NCBI GenBank assembly: GCA_028622995.1
Contig: JAJQJQ010000007.1
Location: 7,626,001-7,690,000 of the forward strand
Origin: Panagrolaimus kolymaensis
Taxonomy: Eukaryota; Nematoda; Chromadorea; Rhabditida; Panagrolaimidae
DNA: 64,000 nucleotides
Direction: 5' to 3'
Each line of letters begins with the position of its first letter. Position 1 is the first letter of the stretch. The position numbers and the translations under genes are program-made. Of the stretch, positions 54,598-64,000 are shown in pieces. The notes beneath the pieces are model-generated. The model did no database searches and was not told the origin of the DNA. It was given only the letters and a program-made list of their open reading frames with translations.

Positions 54598-56166
54598 TAA
54601 AGTCAACGGTTCAAATGGATTTGTTCATTTGGTCATTTGTGGTACGCAATGCCAAAAACCAAAGGAAAAGCAATTTTTTTTGTAAAAAATGGCTGTTTTT
54701 TTGCATATTTAATTATAATTCTCGATGGTTATTCAGTTGAAAAATACTGAAACTTTAACAGAATATGTAATCGAATATTGCGGATATGATGGTGAAGATA
54801 GATTTTCGTAAAAAAATCAATGAGCCAAAATCCTGACGTAAGAGTTTTGTGCATTTTGGTCATTTTTCCATTAGAAAAAGTTACTTTTTTTGCAACTTTT
54901 TTAGAAATAATTATGGCTAAATTCATTAAGTTACTTTAATTTTATTCTATGACATTGGAAATCTATAATCTAATCTTGCCTACAAATTAGTATAATCAGT
55001 TTTTCCAAAGACAATCTTTTTCCGAAAATCCTGACGTAAGAGTTTTTTTCATGCATGGTAACATAGCTATTGCGTTAAAAAAAAGCAAGAGATTGTGATA
55101 TTTTTTTATTTATTTTATTTTTATTTTAACCAAAATACAAATATTCTTTGAAAATAATAAGTTTCGTAAAATGTTTTATATAAAAATAACTAAATTCGGC
55201 TATAATATGTTCAATTATAATTTAAATCATGGGAATTTAAAAAAAAATCCAAAAAAACAAATATTATGATAAATCTTTATCTTTTAATTCAAAGAAATTG
55301 CGAATCTAGTAAACTTCCGCGTTCGTCAATTGGTAAACTTTCTTTTTCATCGAAGCATATATTTCTTTCCCAGCTCCAACTCATTATCAAAAAAGTAGGA
55401 ATAAGCTCAAAAGAAAAGAATGGCATTTTGGACTTTCTATTTAAAAACACAATATTTGGAGTTGAAAAAAACGTTTCATTTTATTTTTTTGATTAATATT
55501 TTATGTATTTTTCTACATTAAATTGTTATTGATTTAATATTATTTAAATTTTAAAGAAGAGTGAGCATAAAAAATGCTAAAAAATGTTTTTATTACCTTT
55601 AATATGTATTTTGGTTAAAATAAAAATAAAATAAATAAAAAAATATCACAATCTCTTGCTTTTTTTTAACGCAATAGCTATGTTACCATGCATGAAAAAA
55701 ACTCTTACGTCAGGATTTTCGGAAAAAGATTGTCTTTGGAAAAACTGATTATACTAATTTGTAGGCAAGATTAGATTATAGATTTCCAATGTCATAGAAT
55801 AAAATTAAAGTAACTTAATGAATTTAGCCATAATTATTTCTAAAAAAGTTGCAAAAAATGTAACTTTTTCTAATGGAAAAATGACCAAAATGCACAAAAC
55901 TCTTACGTCAGGATTTTGGCTCATTGATTTTTTTACGAAAATCTATCTTCACCATCATATCCGCAATATTCGATTACATATTCTGTTAAAGTTTCAGTAT
56001 TTTTCAACTGAATAACCATCGAGAATTATAATTAAATATGCAAAAAAACAGCCATTTTTTACAAAAAAAATTGCTTTTCCTTTGGTTTTTGGCATTGCGT
56101 ACCACAAATGACCAAATGAACAAATCCATTTGAACCGAGCTTTTTCCATCAGCCTATACCGCCGTG
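54598..56166. mobile_element. 1.6-kb foldback element with CACGGCGGTATA ends
   Basis: Terminal CACGGCGGTATA at 54598 and its complement TATACCGCCGTG at 56155-56166, with GTGT on both outer sides (54594-54597, 56167-56170). The arms pair from 54598 to about 55145 and from about 55600 to 56166, round a loop of about 450 bp that contains no recognisable gene. The motif ATCCTGACGTAAGAGTTTT occurs twice in each arm. A CAC start with a 4-bp duplication would fit Chapaev (CMC) elements, but four bases are weak evidence. Confidence 0.82.
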
Positions 56167-56170
56167 GTGT

Positions 56171-57664
56171 ATGCATGCGCGAAGTCTTCTTTTTTTGATG
56201 TTGGCAAATGTATCTGTCATTCAATCTTCCTTTTTCCTTTGTTCTTTTTTTCCATTTAATTTTACCGAACCATGGAGAAGAGAATTAAGTTGAAAATGAA
56301 ACTTTTTGAAAATTAAAACTGTCAATTCTTCAAAATTTTGGTGTTTGGAAAAAAAATTGAAGCTCTTTGAAGAAATTTGTTTTGCTTTTACCAAAAAGGC
56401 AGCCGATGATAGTGTTCCACTTTTTTTGGATAACGAATTAATTTTATAATTTTAAAATAGATAGTTAGTTTTAATGCGGATTTTTCAAAGACTCTTTTAA
56501 AAATAAAAATTTATCTTTAAAAAATCTTTAATATTGTCAAAGTAAAATTTTATTTATTTTTTTCCTTTTTGATAATTTTCCAACAAATTATTGATGATTT
56601 TATTTATTATTGACACTTCTCATCCTCCATAATTTAGTTTTGTTTTAGAATTTTTTTAAAACTTTGAAAAATTTGAGTTAGTAGAAAATTTTGTCAATGT
56701 TAAAAAAAGTGAACATTTCCCCTAAATAAGGACCATTATTCACATAAAAGTAAAAACGATGATTAACTATTTTGTTTTTCTTTTTTATTCATTTTTTTTG
56801 TTGTCTAAATACATACATACTTTTCTCTTTTTTTCTGGATCATAAAACAGGTCTACTTGCCTTTCTCTCTTTTTTCACTAATGTTCGTTCTATCATGTTT
56901 TTCCCATCATTTTTTTTGAATGGTCTTTAATTTTCCCATAGTTTTTCTTTTTAAATTTTTTTTGGAGCTTCCCATTTTCTCTTCATTTTTTTTTATGAAA
57001 ACGAACGAAAAAAAATTCATATATGGAAATGGAAGGAAAAGTGGCAGCAACAGCAAGTAGCAGTGAGATCACGCAAAAAAAAATTCATGAGAGAAAAGAG
57101 AAAGAAGCAACTCAACGACTTTCAAGGTCAAATCTATCTCTCTTCTTTTCTTTCTTCCTTTTTTTGTTGGAGAGTTTCACTTCGAATGTGTCAGATTTGG
57201 AGGAGACGCGTGTGTGTTTGGTCGCCTTTATTTTTATTTTTTATGATTTTCTATTATAAAATGGTTTTATTTTTTATTTTTTGCACAAAAATTGAATTTT
57301 CTTACTTATTTTTTTTGACAAATTAAAACCCAAAAAAAATTCATTACTTAATTAATTAATTTGTCACGATCATTTCATTTTTTTTATTATCGTGTTAACT
57401 TTTTTTTCTTCGGTATTTTTCTCGTAAAATTAACAACACAGATTTAAGGCGGGGAAGAAAAAAGTGTTTTTAAACTTCCATAATCAATTAATTAGTTTTA
57501 TTTTATTTAATAGCAAGCGATCGGCCTTTTTTTTCAGGCCGTCACTGATTTCTTTTTTATTTGAACAAAAAAGGCGATTGAAAAAACCTCGGCGATGATT
57601 TTATTATTTTTGTATTAAAGAAAAGAGTTTTATTTTATTACCCAATAAATAATAATATTAAAAA
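56171..57664. other. Intergenic, no gene seen
   Basis: T-rich spacer upstream of the Ly6-like gene. Frames at 57023-57326 are low-complexity and lack splice or homology support. Confidence 0.45.
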
Positions 57665-60600
57665 ATGCGACGATTTATTATAGCCCATAATTTTATGACG
57701 ATTCATTTCCATTTATTATTTTTGCTTTTATTATTATTTGGTTTGTTTACAAAAAATGTCGCTAATGCCAAACAATGGACGGAAGACGATGAAAAGCGAA
57801 GGATAGCCAAGGTAAGAAAAAAGAAAAGAAAAATGTTTTTAATTTTATGAGAGGCTTTCGAAAAAAAAAACTTAATCGATAGATTAAAACTGAAGACATC
57901 TAAAATTAATTTTTTAAAGAAATAAAATTGAGGTTCTTAACAAATATTATTAAAAATGCTAATCTCGCTTCGAAAGTTTTCCATTTACTTTATTTATTAT
58001 TTTTTAGTTTTCCTTTTAAGAAATTAAGTAATTAAAAAAAAGCATCCTTTCAAGCAATTTAAATTTAGAAAGTTGGTAATAAAAGTTTGAATTTTTTTAG
58101 ATAAAAGAAGATGAATTAAGAGAATTTAAAGAACAAATGGGTTCCTCAGCTAGATCTGGAGGTGGCGTCTATGGCGGAACCGAAGCAATGTATGGTGATT
58201 CAGCCATGCCTCCAATGAGTGGAGGAGGATTTGATTATTCTGGAGAAGGATATCCAAGATATCGAGGTGGAGCAAATCAAAAATGTAAATTTCTACAATC
58301 TTTTTTTCTCTAAAATTAACTAAATTTTTTTAGATCCTCCACGATCTTCACCAACTTTGCCTTCAGCAGCCCAAATATTTACTCCTCAACCAGCTTTTAT
58401 TTCTAGTTCCGTAACGAACGGTTCAGAATTAATAAATTGGTGTTTTTATTGTTCGAGTCCATTAAGAATTTTGGATTCGCCTATGCAATTAGCAATTCAA
58501 AATTTACTTGATATTCGCCGAGCTAAATTTCCCAAAGATGCTGTAACTTCTGATTGTCATAAACCAGCTAATATTCGAGCATTACCCAAACAACAATGTA
58601 AACATAGTTATTGCCAAACTTTAGTTTTAACTGAACATGAAAGAGGTTAGTTTTTATAAAAAAAACTTAAATAAAGTGAGTTTAAATAAATTTGTTTGGG
58701 AAAAACATGACTTTTTTCTTTTTTTGTTGTTTATTAATTTTCATGAAGCATAATTTTTTTTCTTCTTTACATTGTCTTCTTCGTTCGTAAAATAACCATC
58801 TTGTCGTAGTATTTTTTTTCCTGTGTCTAAAACTAACTAAAAAGCCTCTATTTAATGGAAAAATATATTTCTAAATATTTCTTTAAGCATAAATAAAACT
58901 TTTGTTTCTAATTCTGCAACTATGTTAGAAATAACAAAAAATTAAATCTTATTAGAAGGAAAAAAATATTGGATTTTAAATATTCAAACTGAATAAAAGC
59001 ATCGAGAAAATGAAATAAAACTTTTCTTTGGCTTTTTTTGAGCAAAAATATTTTTTTTACACTGTGCTTCTGTTATGAAATGCGATGATTGCTGTTGCAG
59101 CAGCAACGATGTTTTTTTGTTGTAAAAAAACATTTTATTATTTTTTTGCTCTTTGATTCATTTTTTATTTCCTAATAATATCCTTGAAAAAAATCTTCAT
59201 AGACCAAAATGAAAATCCATTCTTTTTTTTAACCATCTAAAATTTTTAATCGAAGCAGCCAAGCACGAACAACGTTATTTTCTTTAACAATTTCTCACGA
59301 TTAAATTCCATGATTGATGATAATTTTATCTCGTTTTTTTGTTTTTAAATTTAGACAAGCAGTGTTCGAAAATTTTCTAAGTGCAAAGACAAAATATATT
59401 TTTTAGTGATATTTCTTTTTATTAATTAATCAAAAAATTTCATAAACTTTTATCTTTTTCTTTTTGTTAATTTTTTTTTATTCACAAATACAATTTTTAG
59501 AAAAGAGAAAAAAATATCGATTTTAAAATATTCAAACAAAAAAAATGTTTTAAATGCAGTCAAAAAACGCTGCAGCTTTCTTCAAAAAAGAAAGATATCA
59601 GAGAAAAATGAAATTTTCTGTGATTTTTTAAGCAACTTTTTTTCCTTTTCCATTAGTAAGAAAAAAAATAAAATTTCGAGAAAAAGCGTTATTTTTTTTT
59701 GTTGTTGTTGACTGATTCATTTATTTTTTGCTTAAAGAAAAAACTTTTTTGCTTCCTACCTTTAATTTTCAACAGGGTGTTATTTTCCCTTTAGAGTACA
59801 CGCCAATGGAAAAAAATGTCTCGGATTGCATCTGCGCCTCTTTAATAATAAATTTGTTAGCATTTAAAAATTTTCAAATGAATTTCTTTAAAAAAAGAAA
59901 GGCTTCACATTTTTTTTATGAACTTTAAATTGAAAATCTTAATTTTTATTCAATTTGCGATTTGAAAAAGATTTCTGAACGTAAGAAATTGTGTTTTTCG
60001 TCAAAGTGTCATTCTTTCCTTGTTTCCATTTATTTTAAGCTATCGTGGGGTTTTTTACAACTGCAGTTATGATTTATAAGTTTTTGTCCTTATCACAACA
60101 ATCAAGAAAGGTAGCAAGCCAAAAAAATAATTTACACATATTTAAAATTTACTTTTTTTCCCGTTTATTAGTTTATTTAAAAACACGTACATAGAATCCA
60201 ATTTCGACTAAAATAAAAATAAAAAATTGGGATTTTAAAATATTCAAAAAAAAAATGTTTTAATATAAAATAAAAAATGCTGTATTTTTTTTAAAATTGT
60301 TAACAAAAAAATAAGTTTTCGTGATTGTTAAAGAATATTTTTTATTATGTTTTAGAAGAAGAAAAAGCAAAGAAATAAAAAAGGGTGTTATTTTTTAGTT
60401 GGTTGATTCATTTTTTTTTCTCGGCTTTTTTCCTAAAAACAAAAATATTTTTATTTCAATCGCACAATTTATTTCTGATATATTTTTAACAACGTGATAA
60501 AAATTTTGGATTAGAGATTTAATATTTAATATTTTACGATTGCCTAAATAAAAGACTTTCCACTTTTATTAAGCTTTTTTTGCTTCATTCACAAAGTGTT

Positions 60601-61587
60601 AAAATTTTATTTTTTGTGTGTTTGAAAAATAAATTCCCTTTTCTTTTAATCGAATCCAAAATTTTGAATTCATTTTATTATATTTTAAAATGGATAGTTC
60701 CTAGATATTAATTTGCCATTTCCTTAATCATTTCTTTATGTGTGATTATATGCTGTAAACTCAAAGTAATATGGTACATCATTAAAAACATCCGTGAACC
60801 TTTTGTGCGGGAACTCCAAAAAAAATTCTTATATTTTTATTAATTAATCAAAGTTTGTAAAAGTTTTAAATCAGTGAAAAAAATTTTTTATTAACTCCAA
60901 ACTCAAATATTATATTTGCAAAAAAAAAAACGAGAAAACATTATTTTAAAATATTCAAAAAAAACTTTGCTTTCAATGCAAAAAAAATGCTGCTGTATTT
61001 TTTGTTTTAAAAGAGCGTTAACAAAAAAAAGACTTTCAAAATTATTGAATCATTTTTTTTAGACGCAAGAAAAAAACTGCAGAGAAAAGTTTTATTTTAA
61101 TTTTTAGTTGATTGATTCATTTTTATTGCTTAAAAATTTTTTTATGCTCGCAATAGAAGAATGCTTTTTTTGAGGGCTGAAACTATTTTTTCCATGAAAT
61201 AAAAAATTAAAAATGTCGAAACTTTTTTTCTGGCAAATTTTATTAATAATTTTTTTCATTTTTTTTCCAGGAGTTTCATTTACGATGCGTGGATGCGCTG
61301 AAAATTTTGCTGCCATCAATGAGGACCTCCTAAACGAGCGAGGCGATAACCACTGCGTAAAAATTCATCCAACTCTTGAACTCCAAGAATGCGTATGTAA
61401 AAATCGTAAATATTGTTATCGAGGATCCACCGATGATCGAATTGAAGAAGCTTCAAAACAAATATTTAAATTTAATGCTGAAGCTCAAAATGGCGCCGCC
61501 CACAGAAATAAATTTTATATGTATGATTTTAAAATTTTTTTGTTGTCTTTAATTCTAACGTATTTTGTTTTTGTTGTTGTCATATAA
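57665..61587 (+). CDS. Ly6-like cysteine-rich membrane-anchored protein, split by a 2.6-kb intron
   Basis: Four exons (57665-57811, 58101-58284, 58334-58645, 61271-61587) encode 319 residues; the long intron joins GAAAGAG to GAGTTTC in phase. A signal peptide (LLFLLLLLFGLFTKNVANA) is followed by a charged segment and a Gly-rich stretch (SGGGVYGGTEAMYG, SGGGFDYSGEGYPRYRGG). The cysteine domain follows (WCFYCSSPLRIL, CHKPANIRAL, CKHSYCQTLVLTEHERGVSFTMRGCAENF, NHCVKIHPTLELQECVCKNRKYC). A final hydrophobic segment (FKIFLLSLILTYFVFVVVI) sits at the C-terminus. The CxxC start, MRGC and closing CxCK...YC pattern is that of nematode Ly6/three-finger proteins, usually GPI-anchored modulators at the cell surface. 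Specific role unknown. Confidence 0.83.
58960..61140 (+). repeat. Degenerate ~0.7-kb tandem repeats in the Ly6-like intron
   Basis: The landmark TTTTAAAATATTCAAA followed by an A-run and ATGTTTTAA or GCTTTCAATGC recurs at about 58980 (weak), 59520, 60231 and 60941, about 710 bp apart for the last three. A second landmark (GATTCATTT plus T-run or GCTTAAA) recurs at about 59155, 59711, 60405 and 61113. These repeats account for most of the intron length. Confidence 0.7.
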
Positions 61588-61802
61588 TTTTCCGGTGTAT
61601 GTAATTTTTTTTAAATAAATAGTTAGTTCTTATTTTTTATTTTTTTATTTTAAAAGATAAAATAAATTGTTAGTTTTATTTGTCCAAAAAGAAAAGTGCA
61701 AATAAATTTTTTTTGCAAATAAAAGTTTATTCAAAAAAAAATAATTATTTGTTTATCAAATTTTTAGCGATTTTTTCATTGGAAGATGAGAAATGGTTTT
61801 CT

Positions 61803-62903
61803 TTAACTCATGGTTGCTGGCTCGACGATGGTAATCAAAAAATGTTTTTTAAATACTCTCCAATAATAATTTACACATAGCGAAATATTGATGCATACAA
61901 AAGTCAAATTAAAATCTCCAACATATTCATTCGCGTGAAGTCCAGTAATCTGAAAACATAAACATGTTAAACAAATTTTTTATAATTCTTTTTTATTCTC
62001 TCAAAAAAACTTCAAATTGGATTTTTTTACGCAAATTTCTACTTTTTTTTATTTTCGTTTACATTACCGCAAAAAAACTTTTAGAAAGGCTAATTTTTTT
62101 TATGTTTGGAACCGTCAACAACAAAAATTTTATTAAACATAATTCTCATTTTGGCGGTGAGACTACCAAGAAATTAAAAAAAAACATACCTTTGCTAATA
62201 AATCCGTAGCTAATCCAGGAATGAAAGAGAAAAAAATATTTATGAACGAAATAAATAAAACCGATCGATTGAGTTTATTCAATAAATCTTTTTGGCTGCC
62301 TTTTCGCAAATTAATTAACATTATCAAAATTATCGCTGCTCCAACATTTAATCCACACAATGCATATTTCGTGTAAGTCATAATTAAAGGATATTTAAGT
62401 TTTACCACCAAACAAATATAATAAGCACACGTGGTAGTTGGATCTTGAGTGAAAAAAGCAAAATATTTTGTTGCTAAAATATATGAAAGCCAAACTCCCA
62501 AAATTGTAGCAATAAAAATTCCACCAAAAATTGATTTAAATATTTTTCGATATTTAAATGGAAATGCCACAGAAAGGCATCGATCAGCACAAAGATAAAA
62601 ATCTGCGATGGGCACAAAATTTATGTAAATTGTTGGAATTCCAGCAATATAATATAAAATCATTGGATGATATGAAAATATTTCAGATTGCCACCAAATA
62701 AAAATATAAACAGCGTTTATGATTGTTAAAACACTCGCAGAAGCAGTAAACCAAAAATATAGAATAACCACGGGAGTTCGAGTTTTATGGAAATTTTTCT
62801 GGGGTTTTTTGAAAAGTAAATTTAAAGAAGTATAAAGAATAAAAATTGAGCAAAAAAAGCAAATTATATTATGAATCAATGCGATAATATTTGAATATGT
62901 CAT
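61803..62903 (-). CDS. Seven-TM chemoreceptor-type GPCR, C-terminal exon short
   Basis: Two exons (62903-62190, 61949-61803) encode 286 residues in phase. It has hydrophobic segments from ALIHNIICFFCSIFILYTSL onward. DFYLCADRCLSVAFPFKYRKIF, a DRxLSV...P motif after TM3, is typical of several nematode serpentine families. TM4 is IFGGIFIATILGVWLSYIL. The loop before TM5 has TTTCAYYIC. TM6 is RSVLFISFINIFFSFIPGLATDLL. The last exon carries TM7 (FNLTFVCINISLCVNYYWRVF) and a short tail. Probably a chemoreceptor; subfamily not assigned. Confidence 0.8.
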
Positions 62904-64000
62904 TTTCCATAGAATTTTTTTGTTTTGAGTTTTGAATTTTTTTTTTGAGATAAAAAATTATTTAAATGAATAAATTGTTGTAAATTTTAGCAGAAAATAT
63001 GTAATTCTGAAATTTTTAAATGAGTTAGTCTAGTTTTTTATTTTACAATTTCAGTTTAGTAGTCGTAAATTATAATTAATAAATGGACACGCATTTGTTT
63101 TACTAGAAATTTTTTTTTCTGACAAGTCATGTTTGTTGGAAGCATTTTATCCATCTTGTGATCTATGAATTATTTTTAAAAAAAGTATGGTTTGTTAAAA
63201 AAATAAAATCTTCTTTTTTGGAAGGCATTAAAACTTTTAAATATATTTTTTAAAAAAGAGCAATTAAAACTCTTTTTATGGCTACCAAAAAAAAGAAAGA
63301 AAATATTTAAATGCATCAAAGTCGCTCGAAAACAAATTTAAAAAGATATGGAAAGTATGAAATCAAGAAGAATAAAAAAAGCGATAACGATAATTGCCAT
63401 AAAAAAGTTAGACTTTCTAAAGAAAAATGTGTGTCTTTTTTTCAGAAAAGCAAGTTGAAAACTTGCAAATTACTGTAAATTAAATAAATTACACCTGTAT
63501 TTTTTTTTTATAAATACTAACAATTATTCTCCACTTTTATAAGTAAAAAAAAGCGTGAGTGTGTATGACTAAATCAACTATTTTAAATTCATAGAAGTCA
63601 AGAGTTTAAAATGAATTTTATTTTTGCAAATTTTTAAAGCCGTGTTTTATGATGGTCGCCAATTATATGGGAATAATATTTAATAAATAGTTTAGTAATG
63701 CAAACAAACACCTAAAAAATTGACGTAAATATGCTACATAAAAATATGAAATTATTAAAAACGTAATTTCGTATTAAATTAATTAATTATCCAGTCATGG
63801 GTTTGCTAAGTGCATTTTTTTATTGATGAAGTATCTGTTTTGCAAAATACTTATTATTACCGTTTTCCAGCTGCAGATGTAGGCTATAATCACTTTTTTT
63901 CCGTAACTCAACTTTAAATTGGCCATTTGTATTCATGAATTATTTATCCATTTTTTTCACGCCTTTCATCCTTTTTATGGGAACTACATATTCAAGAAAA
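62904..64000. other. Intergenic, no gene seen
   Basis: Upstream flank of the last GPCR and AT-rich sequence to the window end. No supported exon, RNA gene or repeat. Confidence 0.45.

Noticed and set aside
54729..56015. Two near-identical 65-residue frames in opposite orientation
   Set aside because: Same cause: arms of the second foldback element; not genes.
57023..57326. Two overlapping + strand frames upstream of the Ly6-like gene
   Set aside because: Charged then Phe-rich low-complexity translation of T-rich DNA; no support as exon.

Overview
The window is AT-rich eukaryotic DNA with intron-dense genes: introns are mostly 45-120 nt, donors are gtaag/gtatg-like and acceptors are TTTTTAG or TTTCAG. 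The gene families (Srx-like and other nematode chemoreceptor GPCRs, BTB and MATH-BTB expansions, a DUF19/T20D4.11-like secreted protein, FkbM-type methyltransferase, GT49 glycosyltransferase, P450) point to a nematode. The genus cannot be fixed from sequence alone; a free-living clade IV nematode such as a panagrolaimid is a guess. About 24 host genes were reconstructed exon by exon from homology and splice phase.

Layout. (1) 1-19.8 kb: an inverted segmental duplication. A P450 plus a GPCR lie on the + strand (1-5.8 kb) and their near-identical partners lie on the - strand (13.5-19.8 kb). Between the arms are three tandem paralogous four-TM protein genes (6.9-10.6 kb) and a secreted protein with two vWA-like halves (11.3-13.1 kb). 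(2) 20.4-26.6 kb: four tandem - strand genes for small BTB proteins without MATH but with a C-terminal transmembrane segment; the fourth has ACG where its closest paralog has the ATG. (3) 27.4-32.0 kb: a short SMARCD/BAF60-like gene, a MATH-BTB gene and a membrane-anchored methyltransferase gene. (4) 33.6-41.0 kb: a nested transposon complex. It is a Ty3/gypsy-type LTR element with 283-bp LTRs differing at one base, a 5-bp TSD and its RT core missing. One LTR carries a complete hAT transposon and pol carries a 140-bp hAT-type MITE. (5) 41.4-64 kb: a DUF19-like gene, a GT49 glycosyltransferase, three chemoreceptor GPCRs, a truncated BTB gene and a Ly6-like gene with a 2.6-kb intron. Several palindromic elements lie between or inside these genes.

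The recurring theme is DNA palindromes: four elements bounded by TTAA (two of them near-identical 191-bp hairpins 48 kb apart), a 1.6-kb foldback inside a GPCR intron, and another 1.6-kb foldback with CACGGCGG ends. The most distinctive protein-level feature is the tail-anchored BTB gene cluster. All calls come from reading the sequence; no database search was run.
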